Shown: piece after piece, positions 48,889-57,661 of the stretch
How positions within the stretch are numbered: position 1 is the first letter of the stretch
How the letters are laid out: each line of letters opens with the position of its first letter
Program-made: the position numbers and the translations under genes
Origin: an uncultured Pelagibacteraceae bacterium
GTDB taxonomy: Bacteria; Pseudomonadota; Alphaproteobacteria; Pelagibacterales; Pelagibacteraceae
NCBI GenBank assembly: GCA_902560245.1
Contig: CACELK010000003.1
Location: 1-64,000, forward strand
Length of the DNA stretch: 64,000 nucleotides
Direction: 5' to 3'
Notes under the pieces: generated by a model
Seen by the model: the letters and a program-made list of their open reading frames with translations, nothing else
Database searches by the model: none
Told to the model about the DNA's origin: nothing

Positions 48889-51662
48889 TGAGCTCAGAAA
48901 AAAGAAAAATAGCCTATATTGATGGAAAGCCATACGAAATTGGTGAAAAACATACTTCTATATTAAAATTTGTTAAAAGTTACTTAGGTGAAAAAAAGGT
49001 CCCTACTTTATGTGATGATCCAAATCTTGCTCCTTATGGTGCTTGTAGAGTTTGCTCTGTTGAAGTGGCATTAGAAAAAGATGGACCTACCAAAGTAGTA
49101 GCTTCGTGTCATACTCCAGTTGGAGAAAATCAACATATTTTTACTAATAATGAAGATCTCAAAAATTTAAGAAAAAACATTGTAGAATTAGTTATAACTG
49201 ATCACCCAATGAATTGTGGAACATGTGAAGTTAACAATAATTGTGAACTTCAAGATGTTGCCAATGATCTCGGAATAAAAGATCATAGATATAATAACCC
49301 TAAACAACACAAAGGTACCCCTAAAGACACTTCACATTCATACATGAGAATGAATTTAGATAACTGTATTAATTGTGGAAGATGTGTAAGAGCCTGCGAT
49401 GAGATACAAGGGTCTTTCGTGTTAACAATGAGTGGAAGAGGATTTGAGTCAAGAATTACCACAGATAATGATATGTTGTTTGGAGATTCTTCTTGCGTAT
49501 CTTGTGGTGCATGTGCACACACTTGCCCAACAGATGCAATATCTGATGTTTTTGCATCTAAGTCTGCAAAATACGATAAAAAAGTAAGAACTACATGTTC
49601 GTATTGTGGAGTTGGTTGTAATTTAGAAACATCTGTCAAAGATGGAAAAGTAGTTTCAATTGATACTCCAAAAGAAACTGAAGTTAATGCTGGACATACT
49701 TGTGTCAAAGGTAGATATGCGTTTGGATTTTATGATCATCCTGACAGATTAAGAAGTCCACTAATAAAAAGAAATGGTAAATTTGAAAAAGCTTCTTGGG
49801 ATGAAGCTTATGAATTCATAAAAAATAAATTAGATAAAATTAAAAAAGATAATGGTCCAGATGCTATTGCGGGAATATCATCAGCTAGATGTACTAATGA
49901 AGAAAACTATGTTTTCCAAAAAATGATTAGAGCAGTAGTGGGTACAAATAACATTGATTGCTGTGCAAGAATTTGTCATTCTCCAACAGCTTGGGGTATG
50001 CAGCAAACATTCGGAACGGGTGCTGCAACTAATTCAACAGAGGATATTTATTTTGCAGATTTATTTTTAGTTATAGGGGCTAACCCAACTAACGCACATC
50101 CAGTTACAGGAGCAAAAATAAAACAACAAGTTATGAAAGGTAAAAAGTTAATAGTACTTGACCCTGTTGAAACAGAGTTAGCAAAACTAGCAGATTACCA
50201 TATTAGATTAAGACCAGGAACAAATGTAGCTGTTCTAAACATGATGTTATATTTTATTGTAAAATCAAAACTATATAAAAAAGAATTCATCGACAATAGG
50301 ACTGAAGGTTTTGATAAATTTTTTGAACATATTAATAGTTTGAATATTGACCAATTGGCAAAAGTTGCAGGTGTAGATAAACAATTTGTTAAGGAAGCTG
50401 CTATAGCATATGCCTCAGCAAAAAATTCAATGGAGTTTCATGGTTTAGGAGTAACTGAACATGAACAGGGATCTAAGACTGTAATGTTGATCGCTGACCT
50501 TGCAATGATTACAGGTAATATAGGTAGAAGAGGAGTTGGTGTTAATCCTTTAAGAGGACAAAACAATGTTCAAGGTGCTGCTGATATGGGATGTCAGCCT
50601 CATCAAGGCGCTGGATACTTTCCTGTCGCTGAGCAAAAGATACAAGATTTTTATACTCAAAAATATGGAGTAATTCATCCAACAAAAGCAGGTTTGAAAA
50701 TTCCTGAAATGTTTGATGCTGCTATCAACAATGAGTTAAAAGGTCTTTGGATTATTGGAGAGGATATTGTTCAAACAGATCCCAACAGTAATCATGTAAT
50801 ACAGGCAATGAAAGCTCTTGATTTATTGGTCGTTCAAGAAATTTTTATGAGTGAAACAGCCAAGTATGCTGATGTCGTACTTCCAGGAACTACTTTTTTA
50901 GAAAAAGATGGAACTTTTACAAATACTGAAAGAAGAGTTCAAAGAGTTAATAAGGCAGCAGAACCTCTGCCTGGAACAAAACCGGATGGTGTTATTGTTA
51001 CTGAAATGATGCAAAAACTCGGTTTTGATCAAAAAATTTATGATGCTGACGAAGTTTTAGCAGAAATTGCAGATATTGTGCCTTTCTTTAAAGGTATTAC
51101 GAGAGAAAGACTAGGCAAGTTTGGATTACAGTGGCCTGTAAAAGAGGATGGAACCGACACAAAAATACTTCATGAAAAAGAATTTAAACTGGGCAAAGGA
51201 AGACTAAAATACTTTGACTGGAGGGAAAGTACAGAGATAGAAAAAAATAAAGACGAATACCCGTTAATATTAACAACTAGTAGAGTGTTACAGCACTACA
51301 ATGCAGCTACAATGACTAGAAGAACAAATAATATAGATATGGTAGATGAAGATATACTATTGGTTCATCCAAAAGATGCAAAATACAGAGAATTAAATAC
51401 TGGGGATATTGCAAGATTATATTCTGGCAGAGGAGAAGTTGCTTTAAAGGTTGAAGTTAACGATAAAGTAAAAGAAGGTGTTGTATTCACTACTTTCCAC
51501 TTCCCTGAACATATGGTTAATATGGTAACTGGACATGGAAAAGATGAGGAAACGCAATGTGCAGAATATAAAGTTTCATCTGTAGAAGTTCAAAAAATTT
51601 CAAACCAATTCAAGACAAATCACTACCCTGAAGAAAATACTGTAGAAATCAAATCTAGTTAA
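48888..51662 (+). CDS. NAD-dependent formate dehydrogenase, molybdopterin alpha subunit
   Basis: Oxidises formate to CO2. Over 924 residues: NuoG-like 2Fe-2S domain (TLCDDPNLAPYGACRVCSVE), His-Cys cluster (DHPMNCGTCEVNNNCELQDV), two ferredoxin 4Fe-4S motifs (CINCGRCVRACDE, CVSCGACAHTCPTDA), the proximal cluster CSYCGVGCNLE, and the Mo-binding domain with C363-H364 in CCARICHSPTAWGM. The metal ligand is Cys, not selenocysteine. The C-terminal MGD-binding domain has LTTSRVLQHYNAATMTRRT. Architecture matches FdsA-type soluble enzymes. No FdsC or FdsD gene is seen downstream; a 57-aa membrane ORF follows instead. Confidence 0.94.
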   Translation: MSSEKRKIAYIDGKPYEIGEKHTSILKFVKSYLGEKKVPTLCDDPNLAPYGACRVCSVEVALEKDGPTKVVASCHTPVGENQHIFTNNEDLKNLRKNIVELVITDHPMNCGTCEVNNNCELQDVANDLGIKDHRYNNPKQHKGTPKDTSHSYMRMNLDNCINCGRCVRACDEIQGSFVLTMSGRGFESRITTDNDMLFGDSSCVSCGACAHTCPTDAISDVFASKSAKYDKKVRTTCSYCGVGCNLETSVKDGKVVSIDTPKETEVNAGHTCVKGRYAFGFYDHPDRLRSPLIKRNGKFEKASWDEAYEFIKNKLDKIKKDNGPDAIAGISSARCTNEENYVFQKMIRAVVGTNNIDCCARICHSPTAWGMQQTFGTGAATNSTEDIYFADLFLVIGANPTNAHPVTGAKIKQQVMKGKKLIVLDPVETELAKLADYHIRLRPGTNVAVLNMMLYFIVKSKLYKKEFIDNRTEGFDKFFEHINSLNIDQLAKVAGVDKQFVKEAAIAYASAKNSMEFHGLGVTEHEQGSKTVMLIADLAMITGNIGRRGVGVNPLRGQNNVQGAADMGCQPHQGAGYFPVAEQKIQDFYTQKYGVIHPTKAGLKIPEMFDAAINNELKGLWIIGEDIVQTDPNSNHVIQAMKALDLLVVQEIFMSETAKYADVVLPGTTFLEKDGTFTNTERRVQRVNKAAEPLPGTKPDGVIVTEMMQKLGFDQKIYDADEVLAEIADIVPFFKGITRERLGKFGLQWPVKEDGTDTKILHEKEFKLGKGRLKYFDWRESTEIEKNKDEYPLILTTSRVLQHYNAATMTRRTNNIDMVDEDILLVHPKDAKYRELNTGDIARLYSGRGEVALKVEVNDKVKEGVVFTTFHFPEHMVNMVTGHGKDEETQCAEYKVSSVEVQKISNQFKTNHYPEENTVEIKSS

Positions 51663-51674
51663 ATTTTCAAATAA

Positions 51675-51848
51675 ATGGTGGAATTAGTAAGAAAATTCTA
51701 TAAACCCTTTATAATAACTTATATACTTTTAAGCGTAGGTATAAGTTTTTATCCATCATTTGATTTTTATTCATTTAAAGGACAGATTATTCTTTTTAGT
51801 GTATCAATCATAAATGGATTAATGGGAATATTTGTAAAAAAGTATTAG
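51675..51848 (+). CDS. 57-aa two-TM membrane protein downstream of formate dehydrogenase
   Basis: ATG 51675 opens 57 codons ending at TAG 51848, between the alpha subunit (12 bp) and the HExxH gene (4 bp). Two hydrophobic stretches (about 12-26 and 36-53) are separated by a short polar loop with FDFYSFKGQ; the N-terminus is basic (RKFYK), which suggests both ends are cytoplasmic. It exactly fills the gap and respects operon spacing, so I think it is real, although no family is recognised. A role tethering the dehydrogenase to the membrane is possible but unsupported. Confidence 0.6.
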   Translation: MVELVRKFYKPFIITYILLSVGISFYPSFDFYSFKGQIILFSVSIINGLMGIFVKKY

Positions 51849-51852
51849 TAAA

Positions 51853-52590
51853 ATGAAAATATTTAAAACTATAATTATATATTTTATTTTAATTTCTTGG
51901 GCAAGTGCAAATACTATTTATAACCTTATAAAAATTCCTAATTTAGAAATTTATAGTCTAAACTCTCCTACAGGTATTAAATATCTTAAACCGTACAAGG
52001 CATTTCAGGTTGGGATAAGAAATAACAATGTAAGTTGTTTTGATGTAAAAGATGGCAATATAGACAAAATTTTTCCTTTAATAGATAAAAACTTTAAGAA
52101 GTATGATGAATCTTTTCTTAAAAAAATAAATTTAAAATATGTTGTTCTTTGTGAAAATTTAAGTGTAGCTGGTATTGGTGCAGCCGGTGTCCCAAATTAT
52201 TTAATGAAAACTTTAATATTAGATATAAATTTTGAAAAAGAATATTTTGAAAGAGTTTTACATCATGAGATTTTTCATATTATTAATGATAATTTTAAAG
52301 AGTTGTTTGAAGAGAAAGAATGGATAAGTTTTAACAATAGAGATTTTAAATATGCAGAATGTTCTACGTGCTCAGATAAGTTAGGTTTATCACTATTTGA
52401 GAAAACAAATGGTTTTCTTACAGAATATTCAATGACAACTCCATCTGAAGATATGGCAGAAATATATTCTTTTATGATGACAGATAAAAAATTATTAAAA
52501 AATGTTATTAATAAAGATTCAATTTTAGAAAATAAAGTATCTTATTTAAAAAAAAAACTAATGCTGGTTGATGAAAATTTGAAGTTTTAG
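51853..52590 (+). CDS. Periplasmic HExxH (gluzincin-like) putative zinc metallopeptidase
   Basis: A 245-residue protein with an N-terminal signal peptide (about 1-20, ending near SWASA). The zinc motif is HHEIFHI (HExxH) and a likely third ligand Glu lies in PSEDMAEIYSFMM. A CSTC pair (about 173-176) may form a disulfide. This pattern fits the group of putative zinc-binding metallopeptidases with no assigned substrate. Secretion is inferred from the signal. It lies 1 bp before the cyclophilin gene, so both may be envelope proteins made together and not part of the dehydrogenase. Confidence 0.65.
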   Translation: MKIFKTIIIYFILISWASANTIYNLIKIPNLEIYSLNSPTGIKYLKPYKAFQVGIRNNNVSCFDVKDGNIDKIFPLIDKNFKKYDESFLKKINLKYVVLCENLSVAGIGAAGVPNYLMKTLILDINFEKEYFERVLHHEIFHIINDNFKELFEEKEWISFNNRDFKYAECSTCSDKLGLSLFEKTNGFLTEYSMTTPSEDMAEIYSFMMTDKKLLKNVINKDSILENKVSYLKKKLMLVDENLKF

Positions 52591-52591
52591 A

Positions 52592-53236
52592 ATGAGAAAA
52601 AAAATAAAACAAAGTTTTTCAGAAAAGGTACTTCTTATTTTTGTTATTTTTTTAGGGGTAAGTTCTGTTACATCTTTTTTTTTTATAAAAAATAAATGTT
52701 TGTTTGTTGAACAATATAATCCAGAAAAATTAGAATTTAAAAATAGAGAAAACATAGCAGTATTAAATGCACCTTGTGGGAATGTTATAATTGAACTCTA
52801 TCCCAATGTAGCTCCGAAATCTGTTGAAAGATTTAAATTTTTAATCAAAAAGGGAAAATATAACAATGTAGCTTTTCATAGAGTAATTAAAAATACTCTT
52901 GTTCAGGCGGGTGATTTAGAATTTGGCAAAAAAAATAACTTAAACTATTCTTATATAGGAAGTGGTAAATCTGGCTATGGATCAATTAATTCTGAGTTAA
53001 ATTATCCATTTGAATTTACTGCTGGAACTGTTGCACTTGCAAGAACTAATCAAAAAAATACTGAGGATAGTCAATTTTTTATTTTGTTGGTTGATGCACC
53101 TCTTTATCAAGGTGAATATTCCCCTGTTGGAAAGGTGATCTATGGATTAGATGTTTTGAGAAAAATTAAATTTGATGAAAAAGTTGAATATGTCTTGAGA
53201 CCAGATTTTATTAATACTTTTAAATTATTAAAGTAA
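52592..53236 (+). CDS. Membrane-anchored cyclophilin-type peptidyl-prolyl isomerase
   Basis: A 214-residue protein with one N-terminal TM helix (about 12-34) and a periplasmic cyclophilin domain. Core motifs are YPNVAPKSVERFKFLIKKGK, NVAFHRVI (catalytic Arg), QAGD, and TAGTVALARTNQKNTEDSQF then FILL. The usual final Trp region is replaced by YSPVGKVIYGLDVLRKI. It probably assists folding of envelope proteins. It converges with the FadN-like gene with a 1-bp gap. Confidence 0.9.
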   Translation: MRKKIKQSFSEKVLLIFVIFLGVSSVTSFFFIKNKCLFVEQYNPEKLEFKNRENIAVLNAPCGNVIIELYPNVAPKSVERFKFLIKKGKYNNVAFHRVIKNTLVQAGDLEFGKKNNLNYSYIGSGKSGYGSINSELNYPFEFTAGTVALARTNQKNTEDSQFFILLVDAPLYQGEYSPVGKVIYGLDVLRKIKFDEKVEYVLRPDFINTFKLLK

Positions 53237-53237
53237 T

Positions 53238-55460
53238 TTAGTTTACTAGTGGTTTTCCAGTCGCAAGTGTATGTTTAATTCTATCTTGGGTATTTTTATT
53301 TTCTATTAATTTCATAAAAGATTCTAGCTCTAATCTATAAAGATCATCCTCTGATAGAGTTTTGTCAATCGATGTGTTTCCTCCACTTAGAACATTTGCT
53401 AGCTCTTCTCCAACTACCATTCCATGATCTAATATAACTTTTTCATTATAAAGTTTTTCTAAAATTTTAACCATTTTATCTTTTAGGGGTTTTCCAGATA
53501 AATTATATGTACATTCTTTTGGTGGAGTAAAGTTTTTATTATCCTCAATTAATTTTTTTGATACCTCAAATAAACTATTTCTATTCATTACTTTTTTATC
53601 CTCAGGTTTTATAAACTTTAATGGTTCGGCTTCCACAGTCGAGGTTGCTGTTGTTGCATACCCTATAATATTAAAAACTTTTAAAGGTGCATAATCTGGA
53701 TCTTTTTTTGCTTCTTCTGTTTGCGTCCATCTCCATAAAACCTCTTTACATCCACCACCTGCTGGTACTAGACCAACTCCTGTTTCTACAAGTCCCATTA
53801 CTATGTTAGTATGCGCCACAACAAAATTTGATTGAATCGCAACCTCCTCTCCTCCACCCAAAACTAAACCTGATGGTGCTGAAATTACTGGGTACTTTGA
53901 ATATTTTAAATGTTTACACGTATCTTGAAAATATTTAATAAACTTTTCAATAGATTTGAAATCTCCTTTGTCTGCAAAGTTCATCGTATAGGTTAAATTA
54001 ACTCCTGCTGAAAACTGCATACTTTCGTTCATAATAATTAAAGGTTTGTCTGTTGCATTTTTTAAAGCATCCATTGAATCATAATCTAAAGCACATGCTT
54101 TTGTAGTAAATTCAACAATATTAAAATCTTTAAATCTATATATGTCAGCAGATTTATTCTTATCTATTTTGATTGCTTTTGGTTTAATTTTCCCCAGAGT
54201 TTCTATATTTGTATACTTTTGTCTTTCACCATAAAAGTTTTCATCTTTATTTTGATTTAATTTTTCCAAAAATTTATTGTTTTCAAAACTATCAATACGT
54301 TCGAAAAAGTTTTTAACTCCTATAGATTTTAGCATTTCAAATGGTCCCATTGCCCAGTTAAAGCCTAACCTCATCGCTTCATCAATATCATTAAATTTAT
54401 CTGTAATACCTGGAACTAAAGAAGAGGCGTACTTAATTATTTTAGAAATTACCGACCATGCGTATTCGCCATATTTGTCTTTTCTGCTAATAAGTAAATT
54501 TAAGTTCACAGTATCAATGCCAAGATCAATTTTCTTCGTTGAAGAATATTCCTCTGTTTCAAGATTAATTGCTTCTAAAATTTTTTTATTATCTGTCTTG
54601 TTCATTCTGTAAAAACCACCTTTACCTTTTCTACCTGTGTACCCTGTTTCAATTAACTTGGTAATTAGTGGTATTTCCTTAGCAACTCCTTGAAAGGGAT
54701 CGTTTTTTGGAAGTTCTTTTATAAAACTTTTTAAAACATCGGCCATTAAATCAATTCCTATTAAATCATAAAGACCAAAAACTCCAGTTTTTGGAATTCC
54801 CATTGGTCTTCCAAAAACTGCATCTGCTTCTTCAATAGATAATTTCATTCGAAATGCTTCGGTCATAGCTACCTGCATAGCAAAAACACCTATTCTATTT
54901 CCTAAAAAACCAGGAGTATCGTTGCAAACTATAGCCCCTTTTCCTAACTCATCTTCACAAAATTTCTTCAATGAATTTATTTTATCTAAATCATTATTTT
55001 CATTTTTAACAATTTCTAACAACCCCATATAACGAACAGGATTAAAAAAATGTGTTATACAAAAATCTTTTTTTTCATCTTTTGTTAATTTCTCTGATAA
55101 AATTTTTATTGGAATTGACGATGTGTTTGAAGAAACTATAGCACCTGGTTTTCTTGATTTAAAAATTTTTTCATAAATGTTGTGTTTGATATCTATCCTT
55201 TCTACAACAGCTTCTACTACCCAGTCAGCATCTTTAACAGCATCAAAATCATCATTTATATTTCCAACTTTTATATTATTTATTTTATTTTTATCTATAA
55301 GTAATGGAGGTCTGGATTTATATATTCTATCTCTAGCTAGTGTGCTTATATCTGTAGTTAAATCTAATAATGTAACTGGAATTTTAGCATTACATAAATG
55401 AGCAGCGATACCACTTCCCATTGTACCTGATCCAATTATTACTACTTTTTTAATGTTCAT
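53238..55460 (-). CDS. 3-hydroxyacyl-CoA dehydrogenase / enoyl-CoA hydratase (FadN-type domain order)
   Basis: Bifunctional beta-oxidation-like enzyme of 740 residues. Order is HAD first: NAD-binding IIGSGTMGSGIAAHLCNAKI, catalytic ITHFFNPVRYMGLLEIV, and the second helical domain with MGIPKTGVFGLYDLIGIDL, followed by a hydratase-like C-terminal part (about 440-640) with VLGGGEEVAIQSNFVVAHTN and GLVPAGGGCKEVLWRW. This is the reverse of FadB, where the hydratase domain comes first. It could serve short-chain acyl-CoA from the neighbouring catabolic locus. It is 20 bp downstream of the PotC-like gene in the same direction. Confidence 0.88.
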   Translation of the reverse strand: MNIKKVVIIGSGTMGSGIAAHLCNAKIPVTLLDLTTDISTLARDRIYKSRPPLLIDKNKINNIKVGNINDDFDAVKDADWVVEAVVERIDIKHNIYEKIFKSRKPGAIVSSNTSSIPIKILSEKLTKDEKKDFCITHFFNPVRYMGLLEIVKNENNDLDKINSLKKFCEDELGKGAIVCNDTPGFLGNRIGVFAMQVAMTEAFRMKLSIEEADAVFGRPMGIPKTGVFGLYDLIGIDLMADVLKSFIKELPKNDPFQGVAKEIPLITKLIETGYTGRKGKGGFYRMNKTDNKKILEAINLETEEYSSTKKIDLGIDTVNLNLLISRKDKYGEYAWSVISKIIKYASSLVPGITDKFNDIDEAMRLGFNWAMGPFEMLKSIGVKNFFERIDSFENNKFLEKLNQNKDENFYGERQKYTNIETLGKIKPKAIKIDKNKSADIYRFKDFNIVEFTTKACALDYDSMDALKNATDKPLIIMNESMQFSAGVNLTYTMNFADKGDFKSIEKFIKYFQDTCKHLKYSKYPVISAPSGLVLGGGEEVAIQSNFVVAHTNIVMGLVETGVGLVPAGGGCKEVLWRWTQTEEAKKDPDYAPLKVFNIIGYATTATSTVEAEPLKFIKPEDKKVMNRNSLFEVSKKLIEDNKNFTPPKECTYNLSGKPLKDKMVKILEKLYNEKVILDHGMVVGEELANVLSGGNTSIDKTLSEDDLYRLELESFMKLIENKNTQDRIKHTLATGKPLVN

Positions 55461-55480
55461 AACTTAAAAAATGAGAATTA

Positions 55481-56335
55481 TTATCTATTAATACCTCTTA
55501 TTCGTTCAGATCTTCTTCTTAAAAGTTCTGCCGTAACAAGTATTAATGTTGAAAGAATAATTAAACAAGTCGCAACTGCAAGTATTGTAGGACTTAATTG
55601 TTCTCTTAATCCTGTCCACATTTGAATTGGTATTGTTGTGTTATCTAGTCCTGCTAGAAATAAAACAACAACAACTTCATCAAATGATGTAACAAAAGCA
55701 AAAAGGCCTCCAGATATTACACCTGGTAAAATTAGAGGTAAGGTTATTTTCATAAATGTATTGACTGGATCGCTACCAAGACTTGCGGCAGCTCTTGTGA
55801 CGCTATGGTCAAATCCTGATAAAGTTGCAGTTACAGTGATAACAACAAATGGGGTTCCTAAAACTATATGTGCAAGCACTATTCCTGTGTGAGTGGCTGC
55901 TAAACCAACTTTTGCCATAAAAAAGAAAATTGCAACACCAGAAATAATAAGTGGAACTATCATTGGTGATATTAAAGCTGCCATAATAATTCCTTTATAT
56001 GGCATATGTCTGCTGCTTAAACCTAAGGCTGCAACAGTACCCAATATAACTGATCCAAGAGTTGCAAATAAAGCTATTATAAAACTATTTTTCGCAGCTA
56101 AGCCCCAAGGATTTTTTGTTCCATAAATCATATCTTTGTACCATCTTAGAGAAAATGCATCTGGGTCAAGCCGCTTCATCCCGTCTGAAAAAACTAAAAA
56201 TTCTTCTGCGTTAAATGATAGTGGAAATATTACAAATAAAGGTGCTATTAAAAAGAAAAATACACAACTACAAATAAACAAATAAAAATAATGCCATATT
56301 CTATAATGCGGTTCTGTATATTTTGGTAATGCCAT
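55481..56335 (-). CDS. ABC transporter permease, PotC-like
   Basis: Inner-membrane subunit of a spermidine/putrescine-type importer. Of 284 residues, six TM segments are predicted. The EAA loop, which contacts the ATPase, is AAASLGSDPVNTFMKITLPL. A proline-rich N-terminus (ALPKYTEPHYRIWHYFYL) precedes TM1. It begins 2 bp after the PotB-like gene. The transported molecule is unknown; polyamine or ectoine-like compounds are candidates by family and context. Confidence 0.9.
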   Translation of the reverse strand: MALPKYTEPHYRIWHYFYLFICSCVFFFLIAPLFVIFPLSFNAEEFLVFSDGMKRLDPDAFSLRWYKDMIYGTKNPWGLAAKNSFIIALFATLGSVILGTVAALGLSSRHMPYKGIIMAALISPMIVPLIISGVAIFFFMAKVGLAATHTGIVLAHIVLGTPFVVITVTATLSGFDHSVTRAAASLGSDPVNTFMKITLPLILPGVISGGLFAFVTSFDEVVVVLFLAGLDNTTIPIQMWTGLREQLSPTILAVATCLIILSTLILVTAELLRRRSERIRGINR

Positions 56336-56337
56336 AT

Positions 56338-57591
56338 TTATCCTAATTTAATATTATCTACTCCAACCAATTTGTTATAAACCCAATAAATTGCTAGCAC
56401 CCCGGTTAACAACATTAGTCCCATTGCGGAGGCAAAACTCCAATCAAGAGTACTCTTCATATGGAAAGCTATTTGGTTACTAATCAAAGTTCCGGACGCT
56501 CCACCTACTAGAGCAGGCGTAATATAATACCCTATCGCAAGTATAAACACTAAAAGACATCCAGCCCCAATACCAGGGATAGTTAATGGAAAGTAAACTT
56601 TCCAAAATGCCACAAAAGGTGTTCCTCCCAAAGACTTCCCAGCTCTCATTAAGCTAGGAGATATAGTTTTCATTACACTGTACAAAGGAAGTACCATAAA
56701 AGGTAATAAAATTTGCGTCATTGCAACATAAGTACCTGTCTTATTATACATCATCTCAGGTCTATTTTCGTCACTAACCAATCCAATCCAAACGAAAAAG
56801 TCATTAACAATACCTTGTTGTTGCAGCAAGATCATCCAGCTTGCTGTTCTAACAAGTAATGATGTCCAAAAAGGAAGCAATACACAAATCATTAATAGAT
56901 TACTATATTTCATTGGAAGAGTTGCTAGCAGGTGTGCAATTGGATAAGCCATTAAAAAACATAAAACAGTTACAAAAAAAGCGACTTCTACAGTTCTGAC
57001 CCATAATATTTTATGAACTCTTCTATCTTCAGGAACTTGAACAATCTTGCCGTCTTCATTTTCATACATATCAACACCTTTTAAATATTTAGAATAACTA
57101 TATGCAGGCGCTCTTCTTTTAAGAGCTCTCCAATACTCAACGTTCGCCCATCTTTTGTGTACACCCATTATTTGCTCTTTATAATTTCCTTCTTCAAATT
57201 TTTTCATTTTTCTTTTTAATTTTTTAAGAATACTTTTAAAACCATTTTTTTCATAATTAAGTTGAGTGGCTAATTTTCCAAAAGTTTTTTCTTCAACTAG
57301 TTTTTTATAATCTAAATAAAATGCTTCAAAAACCTCTTCATCAGGCAAATCTTTACCATCCCACTTTTCCATAGCTTTATAAGTTTTAGGAAGCATATTG
57401 GTTACCATACGGTCATCAATACTTCTGAAAAGCATATCGCCAATAGGAAATACGTATGTAATAATTAAAAAAAGTAATAATGGACAAACTAATAAAAAAG
57501 CTTTTAATTTATTTTTTTTTTCTGCTTTTTTTAGACTTTCCTCAAGAGGAATTCCATCTGTAGTTAAAATTTTTTTTGTTTCGCTGCTCAT
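56338..57591 (-). CDS. ABC transporter permease, PotB-like with an enlarged first periplasmic loop
   Basis: A 417-residue permease, about 120-130 residues longer than E. coli PotB. After TM1 (about 30-52) comes a hydrophilic, Lys/Glu-rich insert (about 55-195, with KKLKRKMKKFEEGN) and then the remaining TM helices. The EAA-type loop is RAGKSLGGTPFVAFWKVYFP. Similar long-loop PotB proteins occur in other alphaproteobacteria. It starts 10 bp after an intrinsic terminator hairpin (57601-57624), so its expression depends on read-through from the binding-protein gene. SD is not obvious. Confidence 0.9.
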   Translation of the reverse strand: MSSETKKILTTDGIPLEESLKKAEKKNKLKAFLLVCPLLLFLIITYVFPIGDMLFRSIDDRMVTNMLPKTYKAMEKWDGKDLPDEEVFEAFYLDYKKLVEEKTFGKLATQLNYEKNGFKSILKKLKRKMKKFEEGNYKEQIMGVHKRWANVEYWRALKRRAPAYSYSKYLKGVDMYENEDGKIVQVPEDRRVHKILWVRTVEVAFFVTVLCFLMAYPIAHLLATLPMKYSNLLMICVLLPFWTSLLVRTASWMILLQQQGIVNDFFVWIGLVSDENRPEMMYNKTGTYVAMTQILLPFMVLPLYSVMKTISPSLMRAGKSLGGTPFVAFWKVYFPLTIPGIGAGCLLVFILAIGYYITPALVGGASGTLISNQIAFHMKSTLDWSFASAMGLMLLTGVLAIYWVYNKLVGVDNIKLG

Positions 57592-57593
57592 AA

Positions 57594-57624
57594 ATAAAAA
57601 AGGGCGGTTATAAATAACCGCCCT
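57594..57624 (-). terminator. Rho-independent terminator between binding-protein and permease genes
   Basis: An 11-bp perfect stem (AGGGCGGTTAT and ATAACCGCCCT) with a 2-base apex is followed on the minus strand by a run of T's (TTTTTATTTA). It lies between the SBP gene and the PotB-like gene and ends about 10 bp before the permease start. Partial termination here would yield more binding protein than permease, a common SAR11 and general ABC-operon arrangement. Confidence 0.9.
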
Positions 57625-57661
57625 AAATATAATATATAATTCTAATCTTTAAAACTTAAAA

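Noticed and set aside
49283-49708. 141-residue minus-strand ORF inside the formate dehydrogenase alpha subunit
   Set aside because: Antisense shadow of the Cys-rich ferredoxin-like region; no promoter or ribosome site.
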